A DNA stretch of 64,000 nucleotides, from assembly GCA_963844405.1 (NCBI GenBank), contig CAWJNZ010000004.1:1-64000 (forward strand), given 5' to 3'. Of this stretch, positions 1 to 8,815 are shown piece after piece (position 1 is the stretch's first letter; every line of letters begins with the position of its first letter). Source of the DNA: DASSUW01 sp963844405 (GTDB taxonomy: Bacteria > Actinomycetota > Thermoleophilia > Solirubrobacterales > Solirubrobacteraceae). A program made the translations under genes and the position numbers. The notes beneath the pieces are model-generated. The model saw only the letters and a program-made list of their open reading frames with translations. It was not told the origin of the DNA and did not search any database.

Positions 1-3
1 GTC

Positions 4-1435
4 GTGGAGGCCTTCCGCGAGCACCTCGAGCATCCCGCCGGGCTGGGCGTGCGCCCGCCCGGGGCGCACGTGGGCGCCGCCGGCGGCGCCGCCTGCGGCG
101 ACCTCATGCGGGTGCTCGCTGCGCGTCGACGGCGAGCGGGTGGCCGCGCCGGCTTCGACGCGGCCGGCTGCGGCGCGATCGCCGCCGGCTGCGCCGCCGT
201 CTCGCTCGTCGAGGGCCGCACCTGCTCGACGCGGCACGCGTCGGCGCGCACGGCGATCTCCGACGAGCTGGGCGGGCTCTCGCCGGGCAAGTTCCACGCC
301 GCCGACCTGGCCTCGGACGCGCTGCACCGCGCGCTCGCCGCGGCCGCCCGCGGGCGACGACGCGCGGGCGGCGCCGGAGCCGGGCGCGTGCTGGTCGCGA
401 TGAGCGGTGGCGTGGACACCGCGGTCGCCGCGCTGCTCGCGGCCGGCGACGAGGCCGTCGCCGTCACGCTCGAGCTGTGGGCGGACCAGGAAAACGACGG
501 CGAGGCATCTGCTGCTCGGCGCACGCCGTCCGCGCTCGCGCGCTCGCTCGCACACTGGATGGGCCTGCCGCACTTCACGCTCGACCTGCGGGCCGAGTTC
601 CGCGCTGGCGTGGTCGAGCCGTTCCTGGCCGGGCACGCGGCGGGGTGCACGCCGAACCCGTGCGTGCGCTGCAACGGTGACGTGCGGCTCGACGCGATGG
701 TGGAGTTCGCCGACCGCCTCGGCGCCGCCGCGCTGGCCACCGGTCACTACGCGCGCACGAGCGACGGACGGGCTCCTGCGCGCGCGCCGCCGACCCGGCG
801 AAGGACCAGACCTACATGCTCGCCGCCGTCGCGCCGGCCACGCTCGCGCGCCTGCGCTTCCCGCTCGGCGAGCTGACCAAGCCCGAGGTGCGCGCGCTGG
901 CCGCCGAGGCCGAGCTGCCGGTCGCCGTCCAAGCCCGAGTCGCAGGACCTGTGCTTCCTGGCCGGCACCGGCAAGGCCGCCTTCCTGGCCCGCCACGGCG
1001 AGCTGCCCGAGCGGCCGGGCGACCTCGTCGACCAGGCCGGCCGCGTGCTCGGCCGCCACGGCGGCCACCACCGCTTCACGGTCGGGCAGCGCAAGGGGCT
1101 GCGGCTCGCCGCGCCCGAGCCGCTCTACGTGCTGGCCAAGGACGCGGCGTCGAACCGGGTCGATCGTCGGCCCGCGCGCGGCGCTGGCCACGCGCGCGGT
1201 CGCCGTCCGCGGGGCGCGGCTGCACCGCGCGGGCGCCGAGGTCGACGCCGTCAAGCTGCGCTACCGCTCGCGCGCCGTGCCGTGCCGCGTCGCCGGCGAC
1301 CCGGGCGCCGGCGACCCACAGGCGGCTCGAGCTCGAGCTCGCGGACCCGGTCGACGGGCGCGGCGCCCGGCCAGACGGCCTGCCTGCTCGAGCGGCGACG
1401 TCGTCGTGGGCTACGGGACGATCAGCGGCACCTAG
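4..1435 (+). pseudogene. mnmA: IscU-like/MnmA fusion, tRNA 2-thiouridylase (many apparent frameshifts)
   Basis: Reads as an Fe-S scaffold (IscU/NifU-like) domain joined to tRNA-uridine 2-sulfurtransferase MnmA, which thiolates U34 of tRNA. The first ~350 bases show AACGDLM, GCGAIAAGC and GGLSPGKF, supplying the three scaffold cysteines. The MnmA part shows the PP-loop SGGVDT near 400, catalytic NPCVRCN near 657, SQDLCF near 941 and TVGQRKG near 1078. The frame changes near 113, 150, 220, 257, 503, 535, 762, 785, 930, 1160, 1318, 1365 and 1390, while homology runs through each break, so base-call errors are more likely than decay. The PP-loop ends in T instead of the usual S. GTG at 4 suits an IscU N-terminus, but the true start may lie outside the window. 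Confidence 0.8.
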
Positions 1436-1438
1436 ACT
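1433..1438 (+). promoter_or_regulatory. -10 element TAGACT of alaS
   Basis: TAGACT begins on the mnmA stop codon and ends 11 bases before the alaS ATG. There is no room for a normal leader with ribosome binding site, so the transcript would be leaderless or nearly so. The same TANNNT pattern recurs before many starts in this window. Confidence 0.4.
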
Positions 1439-1449
1439 GCACTCGCCCG

Positions 1450-4087
1450 ATGACGACCGACGAGATCCGCCGCGCGTTCCTGGAGTTCTTCGAGGCCAAC
1501 GGCCACCGGCGGCTGCCGTCGGCCTCCCTCGTCCCGCCGCCGAGCGACACGTCGACGCTGCTCACGATCGCGGGCATGCAGCCGCTCAAGCCGTACTTCC
1601 TCGGCCTGGAGCAGCCGCCGCACAACCGGCTCGTGACCTGCCAGAAGGTCTTCCGCACGCCCGACATCGACAACGTCGGCACCACCCACCGGCACCTCAC
1701 GTTCTTCGAGATGCTGGGCAACTTCTCGATCGGCGACTACTTCAAGCAGGGCGCCGTCGAGTTCGCCTGGCAGCTCTCGCTCGAGGGTTTCGGCCTCGAC
1801 CCCGAGACGATCTGGATCACGGTCTTCGAGGGCGACGAGGAGCTCGGGCTGGGCCCGGACGAGGAGGCGATCGACGCCTGGCTCTCGGTCGGCGTGCCGC
1901 GCGAGCGGATCGTCCGCTGCAACGCGCTAGGAGAACTTCTGGCAGGCGGGGCCGACCGGGCCGTGCGGGCCCTGCAGCGAGTTCTACATCGACCGCGGTC
2001 TCGATTTCGGCCGTTCGAGGACGAACTGCCCGGGCGGCGAGAACGAGCGCTTCCTGGAGTACTGGAACCTCGTCTTCATGCAGTACGACCAGAACCCGGT
2101 CAACACGCTCACGCCGCTGCCGGCGCAAGAACATCGACACCGGCCTCGGCCTCGACCGCCTCGCCGCGCACCTGCAGGGCACCACCTCGGTGTTCGAGAC
2201 CGACGAGTTCAAGCCGCTGATCGAGCTGGGCGAGGAGCTGAGCGGCCGCGCGCTACGGCGAGACCTTCGACACCGACCGCGCGCTGCGGATCCTCGCCGA
2301 CCACACGCGCGGGATGAGCTTCCTGGTCGCCGACGGCGTCGTGCCGTCCAACGAGGACCGCGGCTACGTGCTGCGGCGGGTGATGCGCCGCGCGATCGTC
2401 CAGGGCCGCCGGATCGGCATCGAGCCCGGGTTCCTGCCGCGCTTCGCGGACCGTCGTGCGCGAGCTCATGGGCGGCGCCTACCCCGAGCTGCACGAGCAC
2501 GCGGACACGATCCGGATGTGGCTCGCGCGCCGAGGAGGAGACCTTCGGCCGCACGCTCGAGCAGGGCATGCGGCTGCTCGACGACGTGGTCGTGCGCGCG
2601 AAGGACGGCGGGCGAGGAGGGGATCGGCGCCGACCAGGCGTTCCTCCTGCACGACACCTACGGCTTCCCGTTCGACCTCACGCTCGAGCTCGCCGCCGAG
2701 CAGGGGCTGGGCGTGGACGAGCAGGGCTTCGAGGAGCTGATGGACGAGCAGCGCGCGGCGCGCGCGCGCAGCGCCGGGACGCGGCGCCGACGACAGCGAC
2801 CGCGAGCGGATGGCCGCCGTTCGCCGAGGCGAGCGAGGTCGACCACCTTCACCGGCTACGAGACCACCGAGCAGGCGACCGCGGTCGGCGGCGCTCGCGC
2901 AGCGAGAACGGCCGCGTGCTGGCCAAGCTCGTCGAGTCGCCCGTTCTACGCGACCGGCGGCGGCCAGGTCGCACGACGCCGGCCTGATCGAGTGCGAGGA
3001 CGGCGGCTGCGCCGCGCGCGTGGTCGACGTGGTGCCGGGTCGGCGACGACCAGGCGCTCGTGCTCGAGCCGATCAAGGGCGAGCTGCGCGAGGGCGAGCG
3101 GGTCATCGCGCGCGTGGACCCCGCGCGCCGGCTGACCGAGCGCAACCACACCGCGACCCACCTCCTGCACGCGGCGCTGCGCGACGCGCTGGGCACGCAC
3201 GTGCGCCAGGCCGGCTCCTACGTGGGCCCCGACAAGCTGCGCTTCGACTTCACGCACGGCGCCCCGCTGACCGACGACGAGGTGCGCGACGTCGAGGACG
3301 CGGTCAACCGCGAGATCGTCGCCGACCATCCCGTGCGCGCGCTGACCACGACGCTGCGAGCGAGGCGAAGGCGCTGGGCGCGATGGCGCTGTTCGGCGAG
3401 AAGTACGGCGACGTGGTGCGGATGGTCGAGGTCGGCGACGGCAACTGGTCGCGCGAGCTGTGCGGCGGCACGCACGTGCGCAGCACCGGCGTGATCGGCG
3501 TCTTCAAGATCACGCAGGAGACCTCGTCGAGCGCCGCGAACGTGCGGCGGATCGAGGCGATCACCAGCCAGGCCGCCCTGGATGAGCTGCGCCGCCACGA
3601 CCGCGTGCTGGCGGAGGCCGCGCGCGTGCTGCGCACGATGCCCGACCAGGTCGCCGAGATCGCCGCCGACCGCGAGCAGAAGCGCCGCGAGCTCGAGAAG
3701 CGCTCGCAGCAGGCCGCGCCCGCCGACACGTCGTTCGAGACGGTCGAGCTCGACGGCGTCAAGGCGGCGTTCGAGATCAAGCAGCTCGACAGCCCGAAGG
3801 CGCTTCCCGATCTGGCCGACCGCATCAAGAACGAGCTCGGCGACCCGGCGGTCGTCGTCCTCGGCATGCCCGGCGAGGGTCGCGTGAACCTGCTGGTGGC
3901 GGCGACCCCCGGCGCGGTCGAGCGCGGCGTGAAGGCCGGCACGGTGATCAAGGCCGCCGCGCAGGCGGTCGGCGGCGGCGGTGGCGGCCGCGACAACATG
4001 GCCCAGGCCGGCGGCAAGGATCCCGAGAAGCTCCCCGAGGCCCTGGCCGCCGCGCGCGCGGAGATCGAGCGCGCGCTCAGCGCCTGA
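1450..4087 (+). pseudogene. alaS: Alanyl-tRNA synthetase (apparent frameshifts up to 3360)
   Basis: Alanine-tRNA ligase, charging tRNA-Ala in the cytoplasm. The N-terminal class II core shows TFFEMLGNFSIGDYF and WNLVFMQYDQNP. The editing domain shows RNHTATHLLH near 3143 and CGGTHV near 3460. The C-terminal DHHA1 region ends with the glycine-rich GGGGGGRDNMAQAG. The frame advances near 1928, 2125, 2255, 2452, 2530, 2615, 2780, 2822, 2842, 2897, 2943, 2972, 3040 and 3357, after which the frame is open to the TGA. Most events can be explained by one extra C or G. An essential gene with intact motifs in every segment argues for sequence error. It is followed by ruvX, a frequent neighbour of alaS in bacteria. 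Confidence 0.85.
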
Positions 4088-4110
4088 CGCACGACTCGTC
4101 GGCCCCGCCC

Positions 4111-4566
4111 GTGCGCGTCATCGCCCTCGACTACGGCAAGGCCCGCTGCGGGGTCGCCGTCTCGGATCCGAGCGGCACGCTGGCCACGCCGCTCGAGCCG
4201 GTCCTGCGCCCGGGCACCAAGGTCGGGCTGCGGCAGGTCGCCGCGCTGGCGCACGAGCTCGGCGCCGAGCGGATCGTGGTCGGCCTGCCGGTCTCCCTGC
4301 GCGGCGGCGACAGCGCCCAGACGCGCGAGACGCGTCAATTCGCTGACCGCCTCGGCGGCGTGACGCGGCTGCCGATCGAGCTCTACGACGAGCGTTTCAC
4401 CACATCATTGGCCGAGCAGGCCGGCGGCGAGGCCGCGCTGGATTCTCGCGCGGCGGCCGTTCTTCTCGACGAATGGCTGAATGTGCGGCGGGCTCGTGCC
4501 GATAGAGGGGTCAGTGGAGTCCTCGATCAAGAGCACGACCCCGATTCCCGCGGGTCTCGACCCTGA
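4111..4566 (+). CDS. ruvX: Holliday junction resolvase-like protein RuvX/YqgF
   Basis: RuvX/YqgF family protein of 151 residues with an RNase H-like fold, linked to 16S rRNA 5' end processing or Holliday junction resolution. The N-terminus has the family signature VIALDYGKARCGVAVSD. Further family motifs are ERIVVGLP and ELYDERFTTS, and the acidic position appears in AAAVLLDEWL. It starts at a GTG 23 bases after alaS and is probably co-transcribed with it. Its last 53 bases overlap the next gene, and a sigma-28-like promoter lies inside its 3' end. The C-terminal tail after LNVRRARADR looks unconserved and is just read-through into the neighbour. Confidence 0.9.
   Translation: MRVIALDYGKARCGVAVSDPSGTLATPLEPVLRPGTKVGLRQVAALAHELGAERIVVGLPVSLRGGDSAQTRETRQFADRLGGVTRLPIELYDERFTTSLAEQAGGEAALDSRAAAVLLDEWLNVRRARADRGVSGVLDQEHDPDSRGSRP
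4478..4505 (+). promoter_or_regulatory. Sigma-28-like promoter before PAS/coiled-coil gene
   Basis: TGAAT, 15 bases, then GCCGATAG (4498-4505), located inside the end of ruvX. The GTG start of the large gene follows after 8 bases. The -35 is a weak match to TCAAG, but the -10, the 15-base spacer and the distance to the start match the other copies in the window. Confidence 0.45.
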
Positions 4567-7500
4567 TGAGCTGACCGGCCCGGCCGATCCGCTCGACGAC
4601 ATCCTCCGGCAGATCGTCGGCGGCTATTTCGTGCTGACCGACGGGCAGGGCTCGGTCTCCAAGTGGTCCGAGCCGGCCGAGCTGCTGTTCGGCCGTCCCG
4701 CTGCCGAGGTGCTCGGCCAGTCGTTCTTCCAGACGCTCATCAAGCCGCCGGTGCCGGCGGCCGCCGAGTCGTGGCGGCGCTTCCTGGAGGCGGGCGAGGC
4801 GCCGACCGACGCCGGGCGCGTGGAGGTCTCGGGCAGCGCCGCCGACGGCTCGGACTTCCCGATGGAGGCCGTCTTCGTCCCCGTCAAGCTCGACGAGGGC
4901 TTCGACTTCTCGCTCTTCCTCGAGGACCTCGGCTTCGAGCTTCCGATGAACCTGATGCTCCAGCGCATGCGCGCGCAGCACCCCGTCGTGGTGCGGGCGA
5001 TGCGGCAGGCGCTCGAGCCCGAGCCCCAGCCCTGGGAGGGCTGGCGCACGGCCGGCACGCTCGTCGTCTTCCGGCCGCTGAAGGCCACGCCGTGGGTCGA
5101 GGCCGAGCTGTCGCGCCGCGAGGCCGCGCGCGCCGAGGCCGACGCCGAGGTCGAGGAGCGCCTGACCAACATCGATCCCGGCATCCAGGGCAACTCGGTC
5201 GCCGACCTCGACGACGCCGCCGCCGTGGTCGCGCGCCTGCTGTCGGCGATGGAGCGGATCGACGAGCTCGAGCGCGTCGCCCTCAGCCTGCCCAGCCAGC
5301 TCGAGGAGGCCCGCCAGGCCGCCGAGCGCCGCGCCGAGGCCGCCGAGCGCGAGGCCGCCGCCCTGCGCGCCGAGGTCCAGCGCGCGCTCGCCGCCGGCGG
5401 CGGCGCCGACGACCGCGAGCTGCTCGCCCGCCTCGAGCGGCTCGAGCGCGCGAAGCTCGACGCCGAGCAGTCCGCCCACGACCGCAACCGCGCGCTCGAC
5501 GTCGCCGAGGCCGCCCGTGCCGAGCTGGCCGCCCGGCTCGACCGCCTCGAACGCCAGCGCGCGGAGTCCTCGGCCGCCGCCGACGCCCGCCTGGCCACCG
5601 CCGTCGCCGAGGCCCAGCGGACCGCCGACCAGGCGATCGCCGAGGCCACCCGCCGCGCCGACGAGGCGCGCACCGAGGTCCGGGCGCGGCTGGCCGAGAT
5701 CGAGAAGGGGGGCACGGGCGCCGACCAGAGCGCGCTCGTCGCCCAGCTCGAGCGCGTCCGCGCCGAGCACGAGGAGGCCGCCCAGGCCGCCCGCACGGAG
5801 CTCGCCGCCACGATCGACCGGCTCGAGCGCGACCGCGCCCGCGAGTCCGAGGCCGCCCGCGCCGAGCTCGCCGCCGCGCTCGAGCGCGTCGAGCACGTCC
5901 AGCGCGAGGCCGACGCCCTGCGCGAGCAGCTCGCCACCGTCACCGTCGAGCGCGCCGAGGCCGGCGACGAGCGCCGCCGGGTCGACGACCTCGCCCGCGA
6001 CGGCGAGGCCATGCGCCTGCGCGTCGAGTCGCTGCGCGCCGAGCTCGCAAGCGCCGCCGACATCGAGGCCCTGCGGGCCGAGCTCGCCCCGCTGCGCGAG
6101 ACCGCCGCCGACGTGGCGAGCCTCCGCCAGGAGATCGGCGACACGCTCCGCCGCGAGATCGAGCCGCTGCGCGAGAGCGCGGCCGGCCTCGAGAACCTCG
6201 CCAGCGCCGCCGATCTGGGCGCCCTGCGGGCCGACGTCGAGTCGCTGCGCAGCAGCGCCGGCGATCTCGACGCGTTCCGCACCGAGCTGGCGACCCTGCA
6301 GGCGAGCGCCGCCGAGCTCGCCGGTCTGCGCGGGCAGGTCGAAGCGCTGCGCGGCGGCGTCCCCGACATCGAGGCCCTGCGCGAGCAGGTCGCCGCCCTG
6401 CCGGCCCTCCAGGCCCGCATCGAGAGCCTCCAGGCCGCCACCGCCGGCCTCGACTCGCGGCTCGACGGGCTGCAGTCGGCCGACGAGCTCGACGCCGTGC
6501 GCGCCGAGGTCGGCGCCCTGCGCCAGAGCGCCGCCGAGCTGGAGACTCTCCGGGGCGAGATCGCCACGCTGCGCGCCGGCGCCGCGGAGGTCGAGACCCT
6601 TCGCCACGACCACGCGGCCGCGCTCGAGCGCCTCGAGGCGCTGCGCGCCCAGCAGGAGCAGGTCCGCGGCTGGCTCGACGAGGCCCGCCGCGAGCGCGAC
6701 GAGGTCCGCGCCGCCGGCGAGCGCACCGTCGCCCAGGTCGCGGAGCTCCGCCGCTCGCTCGAGGAGCGCGAGAACGACCCGACGATCCCCGCGGCCCAGG
6801 CCGTCGAGCGCGACGTCGTCGACGCCATCGGCGGGCAGGTCGAGGCGCTCCGGATGCGCCTGGCCGAGCTGACCGCCGGCGGCGAGGCGACCACCCGCCG
6901 GATCGACGAGCTGGCCGAGGCCGAGCGCGCGATCGGCGCGCAGGTCGAGCAGCTCGCGAGCGCCGCCGAGAACGTCCGTGACGACGCCCTGGCGCGCGTC
7001 GCCGAGGTCGCCGCCGCCAACGACGCCACGGCCGCCCGGCTCGACGAGCTGGCCGGCGCCGCCCGGCGCGTCGACGAGGTCGCCGCCGCCGGCGACGCGG
7101 CCGCGGCGCGGCTCGACGAGCTTGCCGCCGCCCTCGATGGGCTGCCCGGCTCGGACCCGCGGGTCGACGAGCTGGCCGCCGCGGTCGAGGCGCTGCGCAA
7201 CGACGCGCGGGTCGACGAGCTGGCCGCGGCGATCGACGCGCTGCCCGGCTCCGACCCGCGGGTCGACGAGCTGGCCGGAGCGGTCGAGACGCTGCGCCAG
7301 GACGCGCGCGTCGACGAGCTCGCCGCCGCCGTCGAGGCCCTGCGCACCGCCGAGGACCCGAAGGTCGACGAGGCGCTGGCCGAGGTCGCGCGCGCCGGCC
7401 GGTCCATCACCCAGCTGGAGGAGCGGCTCGACGAGGTCGACAAGGGCGCCGGCGGCGTCCTCTCCGACGTCCGCGCCCTGCGCGACCGGCTCGACGAGCT

Positions 7501-8815
7501 GTCCACGCTCGCGCGCTCCGCCCAGGAGGCCGCCAGCGGCAGTCGCACCGAGGTCGAGGAGCTGCACGGGGCCGTCGCCCGCCTCACCGGCGAGGTCGAG
7601 GCCGCGCGCTCGCAGGTCGAGCACGCCCGCCAGGAGGCGCTCGGCGCCCGCGAGCAGGCCGCCGCCGCCGGCCAGGCCGTCGCCGCCGCCCGCGACGACG
7701 CCGCCGAGGCCCGCGACGAGGCCGTCGCCCTGCGCCGCGAGCTGACCGCCACCGACGAGCGGCAGGCCGCGCTGGCCGCCGACGTCGAGCGCGGGAGCGA
7801 GGCCGCGGAGTCCGCCCGGGCCGACGCCGCCGCCGCCAAGGCCGCCGGCGAGCAGGCGGCCGAGAAGCTGACCGAGCTCGAAGCCAAGGCCCAGGCCGCG
7901 CGCACCGAGCTGACCACCGGACGCGAGCGCCTGGAGGCCATCGGCGAGCGCGTCGAGCGGCTCGGCAAGGACGTCGTCGAGTCCGGCCAGGCCGCCGGCG
8001 CCGCGCTCGAGGCCCAGGCCACCGAGCTCCGTACCGAGCTGGCCGCCGCCCGCCGCGTCGCCGAGGAGGCGCGCGACGGCTTCGAGACGCTGCGGGCCGA
8101 GATCGACGGCCTGCGCGAGGTGCGTCAGGACGCCGCCGCCGCGCGGTCGGCCGCCGAGGCCGGCGAGCGCCGCGTCGAGGCGATGCAGGCCGAGCTCACC
8201 TTCGCCCTCAAGCAGCTCGATGACGTCAAGGCGGGCCTGACCTCCGCCGGGCAGGCGGCGGTCATCGCGCGCCGCGAGGCCGAGCAGGCCAAGCGCGCCG
8301 CCCAGCAGAGCGCCGCCGAGAGCGGCTCAGGCGTCCACGAGGTCTTCCAGCAGCTGCTGGCCGCCGCCCGCGGCGACGGCCCTCCGACCCCGGCCCAGGC
8401 CGGCCGCCTGCGCCGCCCGCAGACCCCCGCGCAGGACCTGCGCCGCAAGGCGGAGACCCCCGAGCGGACCCCGCGCCACGGCTTCGACGACGAGTCCAAG
8501 CCGATGGCGATCCTCGGCCTCGACGGCCGGTTCCGCGAGCTGAACCCCTCGTTTGCAAGACTGGTGGGGTACCAGGAGCACGCGTTCGCGAAGGCCTTCT
8601 GGCCGTCGCCGCACGACCGCGCCGGGTACAAGGAGCAGCAGGAGCAGCTGCGCCAGCTTGCTGCCGGGGAGATCGATTCCGTGGACGTACAGAGCACGTA
8701 CATGCATGGTCAGGGCCTCATGGTCCCCGTCGTGGGGACCCTCAAGGCCGTTCCCGGTGAGGACGGGCTACCGCTCCACCTGCTGCTGGAGGCTGAGGAA
8801 CGCCACACCGGCTGA
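4514..8815 (+). CDS. Giant PAS - coiled coil - PAS protein, probable scaffold
   Basis: A 1433-residue protein of unknown function. Residues ~25-190 form a PAS-like sensor domain (GGYFVLTDGQGSVSKWS, AELLFGRPAAEVLG). Residues ~200-1310 are almost unbroken heptad coiled coil rich in Ala, Glu, Arg and Leu. Residues ~1325-1430 form a second PAS-like domain (MAILGLDGRFRELNPSFARLVGY). There is no signal peptide or membrane segment, so it is predicted cytoplasmic. GTG at 4514 is preferred because AGAGGGG precedes it and the promoter-like site sits 8 bases upstream; an ATG at 4481 would add 11 residues. It overlaps mltG by ATGA and heads the run leading to pilB, so a structural or polarity role connected with pili or septal wall is possible. 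That is inference; the domains alone do not fix it. Confidence 0.75.
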   Translation: MESSIKSTTPIPAGLDPDELTGPADPLDDILRQIVGGYFVLTDGQGSVSKWSEPAELLFGRPAAEVLGQSFFQTLIKPPVPAAAESWRRFLEAGEAPTDAGRVEVSGSAADGSDFPMEAVFVPVKLDEGFDFSLFLEDLGFELPMNLMLQRMRAQHPVVVRAMRQALEPEPQPWEGWRTAGTLVVFRPLKATPWVEAELSRREAARAEADAEVEERLTNIDPGIQGNSVADLDDAAAVVARLLSAMERIDELERVALSLPSQLEEARQAAERRAEAAEREAAALRAEVQRALAAGGGADDRELLARLERLERAKLDAEQSAHDRNRALDVAEAARAELAARLDRLERQRAESSAAADARLATAVAEAQRTADQAIAEATRRADEARTEVRARLAEIEKGGTGADQSALVAQLERVRAEHEEAAQAARTELAATIDRLERDRARESEAARAELAAALERVEHVQREADALREQLATVTVERAEAGDERRRVDDLARDGEAMRLRVESLRAELASAADIEALRAELAPLRETAADVASLRQEIGDTLRREIEPLRESAAGLENLASAADLGALRADVESLRSSAGDLDAFRTELATLQASAAELAGLRGQVEALRGGVPDIEALREQVAALPALQARIESLQAATAGLDSRLDGLQSADELDAVRAEVGALRQSAAELETLRGEIATLRAGAAEVETLRHDHAAALERLEALRAQQEQVRGWLDEARRERDEVRAAGERTVAQVAELRRSLEERENDPTIPAAQAVERDVVDAIGGQVEALRMRLAELTAGGEATTRRIDELAEAERAIGAQVEQLASAAENVRDDALARVAEVAAANDATAARLDELAGAARRVDEVAAAGDAAAARLDELAAALDGLPGSDPRVDELAAAVEALRNDARVDELAAAIDALPGSDPRVDELAGAVETLRQDARVDELAAAVEALRTAEDPKVDEALAEVARAGRSITQLEERLDEVDKGAGGVLSDVRALRDRLDELSTLARSAQEAASGSRTEVEELHGAVARLTGEVEAARSQVEHARQEALGAREQAAAAGQAVAAARDDAAEARDEAVALRRELTATDERQAALAADVERGSEAAESARADAAAAKAAGEQAAEKLTELEAKAQAARTELTTGRERLEAIGERVERLGKDVVESGQAAGAALEAQATELRTELAAARRVAEEARDGFETLRAEIDGLREVRQDAAAARSAAEAGERRVEAMQAELTFALKQLDDVKAGLTSAGQAAVIARREAEQAKRAAQQSAAESGSGVHEVFQQLLAAARGDGPPTPAQAGRLRRPQTPAQDLRRKAETPERTPRHGFDDESKPMAILGLDGRFRELNPSFARLVGYQEHAFAKAFWPSPHDRAGYKEQQEQLRQLAAGEIDSVDVQSTYMHGQGLMVPVVGTLKAVPGEDGLPLHLLLEAEERHTG
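7107..7370 (+). repeat. Tandem coding repeat (RVDELAAA units) in coiled coil
   Basis: Four to five consecutive units of 16-18 residues, each beginning RVDELAAA or a close variant (LDELAAALDGLPGSDP, RVDELAAAVEALRNDA, RVDELAAAIDALPGSDP, RVDELAGAVETLRQDA, RVDELAAAVEALRT). Repetition is visible at DNA level, indicating recent unit duplication inside the rod. Confidence 0.7.

Noticed and set aside
1..4087. mnmA and alaS as genuine decayed pseudogenes
   Set aside because: All catalytic motifs persist in successive frames, the changes are nearly all single C/G insertions, and alaS is essential; error is the simpler reading.
7107..7370. Repeats in the coiled-coil gene as a CRISPR-like or non-coding array
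   Set aside because: They keep a continuous reading frame with heptad pattern and have no unique spacers.
4511..8022. Very long open frames (over 1000 codons) antisense to the coiled-coil gene
   Set aside because: They are shadows of extreme GC and repetitive codons; composition is low-complexity and no domain is recognisable, while the sense frame has PAS domains and heptads.
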